Part shown: piece after piece, positions 26,241-34,588 of the stretch
How the letters are laid out: the number at the start of each line of letters is the position of its first letter
Position numbering within the stretch: the stretch's first letter is position 1
Origin: AAA044-D11 sp965268275
GTDB lineage: Bacteria; Actinomycetota; Actinomycetes; Nanopelagicales; Nanopelagicaceae
Reading direction: 5' to 3'
Length of the DNA stretch: 64,000 nt
Assembly (NCBI GenBank): GCA_965268275.1
Contig: OZ254168.1
Span: 310,001 to 374,000 of the forward strand
Notes under the pieces: model-generated
Told to the model about the DNA's origin: nothing
Seen by the model: the letters and a program-made list of their open reading frames with translations, nothing else
Database searches by the model: none
Position numbers and translations under genes: made by a program

Positions 26241-27461
26241 ATGTCTGCAGTAATTCCTAATCGCACAGTTGGTGTTGGTTTAATCAGTGTTGGATGGATG
26301 GGCAAAGTGCATTCTCGTGCCTATCAATCACTTCCAATTGTTTACCCTGAACTCGGAATTAAACCAAGGCTGATAATCGCGGCTGATAATGTGCAAGAGC
26401 GTGCGGACTATGCAGTAAATGTTCTGGGCTATGAAAGTTCGACACTTGATTACAAAGATGTTCTTGCCCATCCTGATGTCGATGTGGTTTCAATCTGTGC
26501 CCCAAACTTTCTGCATGCCGAAATTGGAATCGCCGCAGCTAAAGCCGGAAAATCGTTCTGGATCGAAAAGCCAGTAGGCCGCGGTGCTACCGAGACTGAA
26601 GCAGTAGAAGCCGCAGCAATTGCAGCAGGAGTAACCACAACTATTGGTTTTAACTATCGAAATGCACCAGCCGTTGAACATGCTAAGCATTTGATTGAAA
26701 GCGGCGCACTTGGTCGCATAACAAATATTCGTGGAACTTTCTTCGCCGATTATTCGGCAGAACCAAATGGCGCACTCTCTTGGCGCTTTATCCGCAAGTT
26801 TGCAGGCAGCGGAGTTCTTGGCGATCTGATGGGTCACTTGGCAGATTTAGTTCAATACTTAGTTGGACCAATTACCGAAGTAAGCGGAATGACTAAAACA
26901 ATAATTACTGAACGCCCGGTTTTAGAGATGGGCAAAGGAACACACTTTGCGGTAATCGAAGGCGGAAAGTTAGAGCCAGTCGAAAATGAAGATTATGCCG
27001 GTGCGCTTATTCGCTTTGCAGACAATGCAGTCGCTGCAGGGGCGGTGGGAACAATTGAGGCTTCTCGCGTTGCGGTTGGACCACGTGCAAGTTACAACTT
27101 TGAAATTTATGGGACCGAAGGTTCAATCAAGTGGGATTTCGAACGTATGAATGAAATTGAAATAGCCTTTGGTCGCAAGGGTGAACATGTTGGATACCAA
27201 CGCGTGATGGCATCACCAGCATTCGGTGACTTCGGCAGCTTCCAGCCCGGCGCCGGAACTTCAATGGGATATGACGATTTAAAGATTGTTGAAGCTCGTA
27301 AATTCCTTGAAGCATATTTTGGGGGAGCAGCAAAGAATTCAAATATTCACGATGCAGTTTCTGCAGCGCGTGTTGTGTCAGCAATCGAAGAATCTGCTGA
27401 ATCAAAGAAGTGGATTGCGATTAAATCTGTATCTGGAACAACGGCGGCAATCAAAAAATAA
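26241..27461 (+). CDS. Gfo/Idh/MocA-family oxidoreductase, inositol dehydrogenase-like
   Basis: 406 residues. The Rossmann loop is GLISVGWMGKVHSRA, the catalytic lysine lies in W-I-E-K-P-V-G, and the substrate domain has GFNYRNAPAVEHAK and VLGDLMGHLADLVQYL (catalytic Asp/His region). Its length and motifs fit the branch with scyllo-inositol and related cyclitol dehydrogenases. A clear AAGGAAA site precedes the ATG. It sits between the aldolase and the D-2-hydroxyacid dehydrogenase in the iol operon, so a cyclitol or its keto form is the likely substrate. Confidence 0.87.
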   Translation: MSAVIPNRTVGVGLISVGWMGKVHSRAYQSLPIVYPELGIKPRLIIAADNVQERADYAVNVLGYESSTLDYKDVLAHPDVDVVSICAPNFLHAEIGIAAAKAGKSFWIEKPVGRGATETEAVEAAAIAAGVTTTIGFNYRNAPAVEHAKHLIESGALGRITNIRGTFFADYSAEPNGALSWRFIRKFAGSGVLGDLMGHLADLVQYLVGPITEVSGMTKTIITERPVLEMGKGTHFAVIEGGKLEPVENEDYAGALIRFADNAVAAGAVGTIEASRVAVGPRASYNFEIYGTEGSIKWDFERMNEIEIAFGRKGEHVGYQRVMASPAFGDFGSFQPGAGTSMGYDDLKIVEARKFLEAYFGGAAKNSNIHDAVSAARVVSAIEESAESKKWIAIKSVSGTTAAIKK

Positions 27462-28426
27462 TGAGCACTACATCGAAACCAATAATTGTTGGCCTAGGAG
27501 CAATTTCAAGTGAAATTGTCGCGCCAGTTTTGGGTTCGAGCTTTGCATATATTGAAAATCCAACGCCACAAGATTTGGCAATTGCCGAAGGCGCACTTGT
27601 CCGAGCGGCATTTGAATTTAATAAATTGGTATTTGATGCCATGCCTAATCTGAAGGTAATTGCCCGAACTGGAGTCGGTACTGAATTAGTTGATTTAAAT
27701 GAAGCCGATGCTCGAAATATCCCTGTAGTTGTTACACCGGGAAGCAACACCACCGCTGTCGCCGAGGGAGTTTTTGCTCAAATTCTGCATTTATCGAAGC
27801 GCCTTGGTCCACTTACTAAATTAGTAGCTACCGGAAAATGGGATCAGCGAACTAATTATCCAGTTGGAGATTTAGCTAACCAAACTTTAGGAATAATTGG
27901 TTATGGCCGAATCGGAATGAGCGTTGCAAATATTGCATCTGCATTTAACATGAAGATTCTCGCCTTTGATCCAGTCGCCGAGATTCCACCTTCAAATAAA
28001 GTTGATTCAATCGCAGAAATTCTAACCAAGTCGGATTTCATCACTCTTCATGTCCCACTTACTCCACAAACAACTGGGCTGATTGGTAAATCTGAATTTG
28101 CCACAATGAAAACCGGAGTGATTTTGATTAACTGCTCAAGAGGTGCTTTAGTTGATTTAGATGCTGCACTCGAAACTTTAAACAACGGAAAACTTGGGGG
28201 ATTAGGTCTAGATGTATTTGATCCTGAACCACCAAAGCACCACCCAATTTTCGACCACGAAAATGTAGTTCTTACCCCGCATGTAATGGGTTTAAGCAAT
28301 CAAGCAACCATCGCAACTTATGTAATTGCCGCCGAGGGCGTGCGGGATGTTCTAACTGGAGTTAAACCAAAAGCAATCGCTAATCTAAAAAATAACCAGC
28401 ATAAACAGGACAGGAGCACCAAATGA
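27461..28426 (+). CDS. D-isomer 2-hydroxyacid dehydrogenase
   Basis: 321 residues. The NAD motif is IIGYGRIGMSVANI (about 145-158). Catalytic Arg is in I-N-C-S-R-G-A-L-V-D, Glu in D-V-F-D-P-E-P-P and His in L-T-P-H-V-M-G. The family reduces 2-keto acids such as hydroxypyruvate, glyoxylate or 2-ketogluconate. It overlaps both neighbours by 1-4 nt (TAATG and ATGA). In this operon it may reduce or oxidise a C3 acid formed by the aldolase. Confidence 0.88.
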   Translation: MSTTSKPIIVGLGAISSEIVAPVLGSSFAYIENPTPQDLAIAEGALVRAAFEFNKLVFDAMPNLKVIARTGVGTELVDLNEADARNIPVVVTPGSNTTAVAEGVFAQILHLSKRLGPLTKLVATGKWDQRTNYPVGDLANQTLGIIGYGRIGMSVANIASAFNMKILAFDPVAEIPPSNKVDSIAEILTKSDFITLHVPLTPQTTGLIGKSEFATMKTGVILINCSRGALVDLDAALETLNNGKLGGLGLDVFDPEPPKHHPIFDHENVVLTPHVMGLSNQATIATYVIAAEGVRDVLTGVKPKAIANLKNNQHKQDRSTK

Positions 28427-29325
28427 GTGCAAAAAATGCAAAGATCGCAGCAGCGCCTATTTCATGGGGAGTATGCGAAGTTCCAGGTTGGGGACATCAA
28501 ATGTCACCTGCCCGAGTATTAAAAGAAATGGCAGAACTTGGATTTAGTGCAACTGAATTTGGTCCTGAAGGTTTCTTGCCTATGGAGCCTGCGTTAAAAG
28601 CATCAATTCTCAAAGAACATAACATGACTGCAGTTGGTGGCTTCGTCCCAGTTATCTTGCATCGCGCTGATCACGATCCAATTCCTGGTGTTCAAAAAGA
28701 ACTCGAAGGTTATGTTGCTGCTGGTGCAAAAACTTTGGTGCTTGCCGCAAATTCTGGAATCACTGGATATGACGAAAAGCTTCCGGTTCTGACTGATGCC
28801 GAGTGGGATATTTTGTTTAACAATCTAAATCGAATTCAAGCCGAAGCTGCAAAAATTGGTGTGAAGTCAGTTCTGCACCCACATGTTGGAACAATGGTAG
28901 AAACCGCAGATCATGTAAATCGGGTGTTGAAAGGTTCAACTATTCCTTTCTGTTTAGATACCGGCCACATGATGATTGGTGGCACAGATATCGTCGCATT
29001 TTCAAAAGATCATGCAGATCGTGTTGCACATTCACATCTTAAGGATGTCAATAATGCAATGGCGGCCAAAGTTCGCTCGCATGAAGTTACTTACTATGAC
29101 GGAATGTTGGCTGGACTCTACACACCACTAGGGCAGGGCGATGCAAATATTCGAACCGTTGTCCGCAATTTAATAATGGCAGGCTATGACGGTTGGTTTG
29201 TTTTGGAACAAGACAATGCGCTTAACGCAGAACCAGCAGAAGGTGCTGGTCCATTTGCAGATGCAAAAGCTAGTGTTGAATTCTTGCGTCAAGTTCTTGC
29301 AGAACTAGATAGCGAAGGCTTCTAA
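28423..29325 (+). CDS. iolE: Inosose dehydratase IolE
   Basis: 300 residues, AP-endonuclease-2 TIM barrel. The N-terminal segment IAAAPISWGVCEVPGWGHQM is the typical IolE signature, followed by TEFGPEGF and metal ligands in LHPHVGT, C-L-D-T-G-H and S-H-L-K-D. IolE dehydrates 2-keto-myo-inositol to the dione that IolD hydrolyses. The ATG overlaps the preceding gene and a GGAG site lies upstream. It is the last gene of the + operon and ends in a hairpin shared with convergent iolG. Confidence 0.9.
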   Translation: MSAKNAKIAAAPISWGVCEVPGWGHQMSPARVLKEMAELGFSATEFGPEGFLPMEPALKASILKEHNMTAVGGFVPVILHRADHDPIPGVQKELEGYVAAGAKTLVLAANSGITGYDEKLPVLTDAEWDILFNNLNRIQAEAAKIGVKSVLHPHVGTMVETADHVNRVLKGSTIPFCLDTGHMMIGGTDIVAFSKDHADRVAHSHLKDVNNAMAAKVRSHEVTYYDGMLAGLYTPLGQGDANIRTVVRNLIMAGYDGWFVLEQDNALNAEPAEGAGPFADAKASVEFLRQVLAELDSEGF

Positions 29326-29340
29326 AACTTTATAGTTTTA
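29323..29340. terminator. Hairpin holding both stop codons of iolE and iolG
   Basis: TAAAACT-TTAT-AGTTTTA, 7-bp arms and a 4-nt loop. The left arm starts with the TAA of iolE, and the iolG stop lies in the loop (29330-29332). A-runs and T-runs flank on both strands, so it could end transcription in both directions, though the AT-rich stem is weak. Confidence 0.5.
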
Positions 29341-30331
29341 CGACTTTACCCGTCTTTGCAGATTCGGTAGCAGCGTCAGCAAGAATCAACGCTTTGCAAC
29401 CATCTTCATAAGTCGGGTTTAGTTGTTTTCCGGTCTCGATACTCTCGATAAATAGCGCAAGTTCTTTACGGTATGAAGCGGCATATCGTTCCAGGAAGAA
29501 GTTTAGATATGGGTCTAGCTGTTCGCTGTGATCCGCCTTAAAACTGCGAACTGTAGTTGGTGACATATTTGTTACCTGCAACATTCCCTTGTCACCAAAT
29601 GCTTCTAGACGTTGGTCGTATCCATAAGCAGAGCGACGTGAATTAATGATTGAAACCAACTTGCCATCAGTGCTTCGCAAGTTAGTGATCGCAGTATCGA
29701 AGTCACCTTCAGCTTTGATTTCAGAGCTAAATGCATTTGTTGCAAAGGTGCTTACCTCAGCAATATCGCCAACGAAGTAACGCGCGATATCAAAATCATG
29801 AATTACTTGGTCCCGGAAAATTCCACCAGAGACTGCGATGTAAGACTGTGGGGGTGGAGCTGGATCGCGGCTTGTGAGAATCAACTGCTCTAGATTTCCA
29901 AGTTCGCCAGCTTTAACTCGCGCATAAACTGCCGCAAAGTTTGGGTCATAACGACGGTTAAAAGCGATTGAAACATTGGTCTTTGAATTAGCGACCTTGT
30001 CTTTAATCGTGTTTGCGCGGTTAATATCTAAGTCAACTGGCTTCTCGCATAGAACGTGAATACCGGCATCGATTGAACGGCTAATTAAATCTACGTGTGT
30101 TGGGGTAGGGGAGCCAACGATGATTGCATCGACATCACCTTTGGTAAAAATGTCGTTTACATCGGTTGTGTGTTTCGCACCGTATTGGCCTGCAAGTTTC
30201 GCGGCGCTCTCTTCGATTGCATCGACAACAACTACAAGTTCGGCACCGGCGGTGTCATTGACGCTGCCAGAGTGCACAATGCCGATTCGACCAGCACCGA
30301 TTACGCCAATTCTTAAATTTTTCTTAGCCAT
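29330..30331 (-). CDS. iolG: myo-Inositol 2-dehydrogenase IolG
   Basis: 333 residues. The NAD loop is GVIGAGRIGIVHS, the catalytic Lys in L-C-E-K-P-V-D, then FNRRYDPNFAAVYARV, TSRDPAPPPQSYI and FRDQVIHDFDIARYF, a block typical for IolG. It oxidises myo-inositol to 2-keto-myo-inositol, the first step before IolE. It is third in a minus operon after trhO and another Gfo/Idh/MocA gene. A strong GGGGGAAA site lies just before the ATG. Confidence 0.92.
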   Translation of the reverse strand: MAKKNLRIGVIGAGRIGIVHSGSVNDTAGAELVVVVDAIEESAAKLAGQYGAKHTTDVNDIFTKGDVDAIIVGSPTPTHVDLISRSIDAGIHVLCEKPVDLDINRANTIKDKVANSKTNVSIAFNRRYDPNFAAVYARVKAGELGNLEQLILTSRDPAPPPQSYIAVSGGIFRDQVIHDFDIARYFVGDIAEVSTFATNAFSSEIKAEGDFDTAITNLRSTDGKLVSIINSRRSAYGYDQRLEAFGDKGMLQVTNMSPTTVRSFKADHSEQLDPYLNFFLERYAASYRKELALFIESIETGKQLNPTYEDGCKALILADAATESAKTGKVVKL

Positions 30332-30355
30332 TTTTCCCCCGAAGTTCTTAGGGAA

Positions 30356-30361
30356 TAAATA
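30356..30361. other. No further element seen in the iolG spacer
   Basis: The 30-bp gap between iolG and the upstream gene carries only the iolG ribosome site and an AT-rich stretch; no separate promoter can be claimed. Confidence 0.3.
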
Positions 30362-31372
30362 CTAGTTATAGAAAGCTGGTTTTGCTACGTATGTCGCAGA
30401 TACTTTTTCGCCAGACTTAAGTGATTTCAATCCGGCTTCAACAACTGCAACTGACATGTAACCATCCCACGCATTTGGGCCACCAATTTGTCCAATTTTT
30501 GCGGCGTTAATCCAAGATTGAATTTCGTCATCATATGCCCGAGCAAAACGAGTTAAATATGAGACATGTTCGGCGGTGCTAGATCTTCCAGCTTCCCATG
30601 TTGTCATTCCATTGGACCGTCCAATTTCACTGACACCCTTCTGGAAAACCGCTTCAGTAATTACTTGGTAGCCGAATTGAACTGAAACATTCATCTCGAC
30701 TGTTGCGATTACGCCAGATTCGGTTTCAAGTAAAACCAAGATCGGTTCATTCAAACGCTCTGGTGCCAATTTGTTGCGCTTAAGCTGTTTAACTTCGGCC
30801 GAAACTATTGGTGATCCAGTTAAGAAACGGACGATATCAATCTCGTGTGAAACTGAATCAGCAATCAGCATTTCGTTGCCATACCAATCAGGAACCGAGG
30901 GGTTTCGATGGGCGCAGTGAAGTGCCAATAATTCACCTAACGCAGAGCTAGAAATTTGCTTCTGTAATTCAATATAACCTTCATCAAATCGGCGCATAAA
31001 GCCAACCTGGATAATCTTTTTGCCACCAGCAACTTCCGCTTCAACTACTCGAAGTGCTGAAGGAACATCAGGAGTCATTGGCTTTTCACATAAAACCGGC
31101 ATCCCTGCGGCAATTATCGGCAATAAAACTTCTTCATGAAATGGACCAGGTGTTGCTACCAAAGCAGCATCTATTAACTCACTAGCAATTGCATCAGAGA
31201 TATTTGCGAATTGTTTTGCATCCAGTGCATGCTTCAAAGCTTCCGCAGACCGCTTTGCATCAGGTTCAACAATTGCTGTAACGATTGCGCCCGACATCCG
31301 GGTGTTAATTCGAATTATGTGATCGGTGCCCATCGCACCAGTGCCGATGACGCAAACTCTTAGGTCTGCCAC
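30362..31372 (-). CDS. Gfo/Idh/MocA oxidoreductase, actinobacterial inositol dehydrogenase-like
   Basis: 336 residues. NAD loop VIGTGAMGTDHI, catalytic Lys in V-L-C-E-K-P-M, then VGFMRRFDEGYIEL and SVSHEIDIVRFL. The FMRRFD and S-x-x-H-E-x-D pattern is that of a second IolG-like branch common in Streptomyces and Corynebacterium inositol clusters. It may oxidise another inositol isomer (scyllo- or D-chiro-). The GTG start lies 6 nt after the trhO stop; iolG follows after 30 nt. Confidence 0.87.
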   Translation of the reverse strand: MADLRVCVIGTGAMGTDHIIRINTRMSGAIVTAIVEPDAKRSAEALKHALDAKQFANISDAIASELIDAALVATPGPFHEEVLLPIIAAGMPVLCEKPMTPDVPSALRVVEAEVAGGKKIIQVGFMRRFDEGYIELQKQISSSALGELLALHCAHRNPSVPDWYGNEMLIADSVSHEIDIVRFLTGSPIVSAEVKQLKRNKLAPERLNEPILVLLETESGVIATVEMNVSVQFGYQVITEAVFQKGVSEIGRSNGMTTWEAGRSSTAEHVSYLTRFARAYDDEIQSWINAAKIGQIGGPNAWDGYMSVAVVEAGLKSLKSGEKVSATYVAKPAFYN

Positions 31373-31378
31373 CGAAAA

Positions 31379-32287
31379 TTAACCCACCATTTCAGCATCG
31401 CGCTTGCTAGCGCCAGAATGAACACAACTTAAATTTGAATCCAACTTCGAGCAATCTTCGCAGAGCAGGATCAACTCGTGACAACTTGCAGTAGCGCAGT
31501 TGAAGAAGGTATTTGTCTTGGCACTGCATCTTTCACATTCACCAATAACCTTCGTTTTAGTTGAAAAATCTATTGCCATACGACCATCAAAGGTAAAGAG
31601 CGAACCTTCCCAGAGTGAATCATCGCCAAACTTGTTCCCGTATCGGACTATGCCACCTTCGATTTGATAGACCTCTTTAAACCCACGTTTGACCATGACG
31701 GCCGACAAGATTTCGCATCGAATTCCACCAGTGCAATAAGTGACGATTGGCTTATCTTTAATGTGATCGTATTTTCCGCTCTCGATTTCACTTATGAAGT
31801 CGCGACTACTTTCAACATCAGGAACGATTGCATTTTTGAATTTACCAATCTTGGCCTCAAAAGCATTTCGACCATCAAAAAAGACAACTTCCTCACCGCG
31901 CTCTTCTACCAATTTATCGACCTCATATGGTTTCAAATGCTTGCCACCATTAATTACACCATTGACATCAACATCAATTTCGGCGGGACTTCCAAAAGCA
32001 ACTAGTTCATCTTTGACCCGGACATTTAACCTTGGGAAATCATTCCCAGTTCCGCCAGACCACTTGAAATCAATCTTCTTAAATCCTGGATACTTTTTGG
32101 TGGTCTTCACATACTTCTTTAGAGCAGACATATCCCCACCAACAGTTCCGTTGATTCCGTGTTTTGAAACCAAGATCCGGCCCTTGATATTTAAGGATTC
32201 ACAGAGCGCCTGTTGCCATAAGCGCACGGCTTCTGGGTCGGCTATCGGCGTAAAGCCGTAATAGAGAAGTATCTTCTGGAGTTCCAC
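31379..32287 (-). CDS. trhO: tRNA uridine(34) hydroxylase TrhO
   Basis: 302 residues, rhodanese family. An N-terminal alpha/beta domain (GRILVSKHGINGTVGG) precedes the rhodanese domain with active loop TYCTGGIRCE. A cysteine-rich tail with four CxxC-like pairs (CERC, CEDC) follows. TrhO (YceA/YbfQ type) hydroxylates U34 of certain tRNAs with oxygen, on the way to mo5U. GTG start, with TAAGAT 6 nt upstream, so a leaderless mRNA is likely. It begins an operon that continues into two inositol-dehydrogenase genes, an odd pairing. Confidence 0.9.
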   Translation of the reverse strand: MELQKILLYYGFTPIADPEAVRLWQQALCESLNIKGRILVSKHGINGTVGGDMSALKKYVKTTKKYPGFKKIDFKWSGGTGNDFPRLNVRVKDELVAFGSPAEIDVDVNGVINGGKHLKPYEVDKLVEERGEEVVFFDGRNAFEAKIGKFKNAIVPDVESSRDFISEIESGKYDHIKDKPIVTYCTGGIRCEILSAVMVKRGFKEVYQIEGGIVRYGNKFGDDSLWEGSLFTFDGRMAIDFSTKTKVIGECERCSAKTNTFFNCATASCHELILLCEDCSKLDSNLSCVHSGASKRDAEMVG

Positions 32288-32291
32288 GGCA

Positions 32292-32320
32292 CAATCTTAA
32301 CGAGTCAAGCGTTAAGATTG
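32292..32320. promoter_or_regulatory. Perfect palindrome with divergent -10 boxes (trhO / PGPGW gene)
   Basis: CAATCTTAAC-N9-GTTAAGATTG, perfect 10-bp arms. Each arm contains TAAGAT reading outward. Each TAAGAT ends exactly 6 nt before a GTG start: trhO on the minus strand (32287), the PGPGW gene on the plus strand (32325). The element is therefore two mirrored leaderless promoters, and may also be an operator. Confidence 0.6.
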
Positions 32321-32324
32321 AAAC

Positions 32325-32585
32325 GTGGAATATAAGAAGATCTGGCGCCAAGTTCCAGCCCCAGTTCGTAAATTAATTGTCGTGGTAATTGGCTTCACGC
32401 TCATTGCTATCGGCAGCGTTCTGATAATTCTTCCGGGTCCTTTCACTTTGCCCTTCATGATTGGTGGCCTCTTTGTTCTCGCTATTGAATTCACTTGGGC
32501 CAAATCGCTATTAACCAAGGCTCAAGACTCTGCCAGAAAAATTGACCCACGAAAGCTTAGAAAACGTAAGCCGAAAGATTTATAG
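32325..32585 (+). CDS. PGPGW-family small membrane protein
   Basis: 86 residues with two hydrophobic helices (LIVVVIGFTLIAIGSVLII and LPFMIGGLFVLAIEF) joined by L-P-G-P-F-T, the loop that names the family (TIGR02611 / PF09656). The C-terminal tail is very basic (RKLRKRKPKDL). Function unknown. GTG start from the right-hand -10 box of the palindrome. The ureohydrolase gene follows 13 nt after the stop. Confidence 0.8.
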   Translation: MEYKKIWRQVPAPVRKLIVVVIGFTLIAIGSVLIILPGPFTLPFMIGGLFVLAIEFTWAKSLLTKAQDSARKIDPRKLRKRKPKDL

Positions 32586-32598
32586 AGAGAAGAGCGGA

Positions 32599-33597
32599 AT
32601 GACCAATCACGGAAATATGTATGGACCTGCCTTCACGTTTTTAGGCATTCCATCATGTGATTTAGATGATCCATCAACTTATAAAGGTGCAGATGTAATC
32701 ATCGTTGGTGCACCAATTGATTCTGGAACATCTCATCGCTCTGGCGCAAAATTTGGTCCCCAAGCAATTCGTGGTGGCGACTATTTGCCACATGACGGAT
32801 CTAGGCCACACCTAGCACTTCGCACAGATGGTTTAAAGGACCTTAAAGTTTTTGATGCCGGTGATTTATTAATGCCGGGTGGAGATTTAGTTAAATCACT
32901 TGAAGTTTTAAAAGCTGCAACTGAAAAGATTTCTAGGGCCGGAATAATCCCAGTTGTTCTTGGTGGCGATCATTCAATCGCTTCTGCAGATGTTGCAGGA
33001 ATTGCAATGCACCGTGGCAAAGGCAAAATATCGATGATTCACTTCGATGCCCATGCCGATACTGGCGAAGATCAATTTGGCGCACTTGTGGGACACGGAA
33101 CTCCGATGCGAAATCTAATTTACAACGGCTACGTTCGCGGCGATCGTTTTCTACAACTTGGCCTTCGTGGATATTGGCCAGAAGATAAGACGTTGAAATG
33201 GATGCGCGATCAAGGCATGCGTTCATATGAAATGACTGAAATCCATCACCGCGGATTAAAAGAAGTTCTAGATGAATCTTTCGCAACACTTACAGATGGA
33301 TGCGACGGGGTTTTCTTATCTGTTGATATCGATGTTGTTGATCCAGGGATGGCACCAGGAACCGGAACTCCAGAACCAGGTGGAATGACAAGTCGCGAAT
33401 TACTAGAAGCAGTTCGCCGAATTTGTTTAGAACTTCCGATAGTTGGTATAGATATAGTTGAAGTTGCCCCACCATTTGATAACGCAGACATAACCGCAAT
33501 CCTTGCAAACCGAGTTGTCCTAGAAGCACTTTCTGCGATTGCAAAGCGACGCAATGGTTCGACATATAACCCAACGCAAAATCTCTTAGATCGTTAA
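32599..33597 (+). CDS. speB: Agmatinase-type ureohydrolase
   Basis: 332 residues. All manganese-site motifs of the arginase/agmatinase fold are present: GGDHSIASA, HFDAHADTGED and SVDIDVVDP. The substrate loop VGHGTPMRNL is as in actinobacterial agmatinases and guanidinobutyrases. It would release urea from agmatine or a related guanidino acid; guanidine hydrolase activity also exists in this fold, so the substrate is not settled. The ATG at 32599 has GAAGAGCGG upstream; an in-frame ATG 19 codons earlier overlaps the preceding gene and adds no conserved sequence. Confidence 0.8.
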   Translation: MTNHGNMYGPAFTFLGIPSCDLDDPSTYKGADVIIVGAPIDSGTSHRSGAKFGPQAIRGGDYLPHDGSRPHLALRTDGLKDLKVFDAGDLLMPGGDLVKSLEVLKAATEKISRAGIIPVVLGGDHSIASADVAGIAMHRGKGKISMIHFDAHADTGEDQFGALVGHGTPMRNLIYNGYVRGDRFLQLGLRGYWPEDKTLKWMRDQGMRSYEMTEIHHRGLKEVLDESFATLTDGCDGVFLSVDIDVVDPGMAPGTGTPEPGGMTSRELLEAVRRICLELPIVGIDIVEVAPPFDNADITAILANRVVLEALSAIAKRRNGSTYNPTQNLLDR

Positions 33598-33658
33598 TCT
33601 ACGAATTAAACATTGAAAGAGTCTGCTCAGATCACTTTATTGTGGTTGTATTGTGCTC

Positions 33659-34588
33659 ATGAGCACTCCTTCACGCGGAAAAATATGGGGCGCGCTTTGG
33701 GTGGTCTACATAGTTTGGGGATCGACGTATTTAGCAATTGAATACTCAATTCGCTCTATGCCGCCATTGTTGGCGATGGGATCTCGCTTCCTCACAGCTG
33801 GATTATTGATGGGTTTTGCTCTCACATTGAAATATGGCCCTGGGTATTTAAAAATTAAAAGAAAGCAGATTCCTTACTTAGTAATTCTTGGCGCGCTGTT
33901 GTTGGGGCTTGGCCTCGGAATGGTTACCTTGGCGCAATTCAATGATGTGCCAACCGGCATCGTTGCGCTTTTAATTTCAGCCCTACCATTTTGGATTGCA
34001 ATTTTTAAAGCGATTGAAGGAACAAAAACATCTATTTGGAGCTGGGTCGGAATCGCAATTGGTTTCGTCGGTGTTGGTATTTTGTTATTGCCAGAGTTAT
34101 CTAAGTCAAATAATGGCACTCATATTTTCTGGATGCTTATGGTAATTCTCGGAAACATTGGATGGGCGTTTGGAACTTACATTGCTCCTCGTCTTGATTT
34201 ACCAAAGAGCACTTTGGTTGTGACTTCCTATCAAATGCTCTTTGCCGGTATTGCCATGACATCGGCAGGATTGCTCGCCGGAGAAGATTTGGCAGATCTA
34301 TTTGATGCAACTTTGTCATCATGGCTTGGTTGGCTATTTTTAGTTTTAGTTGGCTCTATCGCAACATATACCGCTTATCTCTGGCTTATTGGTAAAGCCC
34401 CAGTAGGGCTAATAGCCACTTATGCTTACGTGAATCCGGTCATTGCTGTTTCACTTGGTGTCCTTTTTCTCGACGAAAAGCTATCAATCACTCTGCTGCT
34501 CGGTGCAATTGTTGTGATCATTGGCGTGTTTCTTGTAGTGAGAGTTGAATCTCGCGCTGTTGAAAGTAATAATAATCGCGATAATTAA
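33659..34588 (+). CDS. EamA-family exporter (YedA/RhaT-like)
   Basis: 309 residues, ten hydrophobic helices. The start WVVYIVWGSTYLAIEYSIR is a family hallmark (GSTYLA), and the second EamA repeat ends with VNPVIAVSLGVLFLDEK. Probably exports amino acids or similar metabolites; substrate not readable. ATG at 33659; a GTG two codons upstream is possible. Its TAA directly abuts the stop of the convergent DJ-1 gene with no spacer. Confidence 0.87.
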   Translation: MSTPSRGKIWGALWVVYIVWGSTYLAIEYSIRSMPPLLAMGSRFLTAGLLMGFALTLKYGPGYLKIKRKQIPYLVILGALLLGLGLGMVTLAQFNDVPTGIVALLISALPFWIAIFKAIEGTKTSIWSWVGIAIGFVGVGILLLPELSKSNNGTHIFWMLMVILGNIGWAFGTYIAPRLDLPKSTLVVTSYQMLFAGIAMTSAGLLAGEDLADLFDATLSSWLGWLFLVLVGSIATYTAYLWLIGKAPVGLIATYAYVNPVIAVSLGVLFLDEKLSITLLLGAIVVIIGVFLVVRVESRAVESNNNRDN

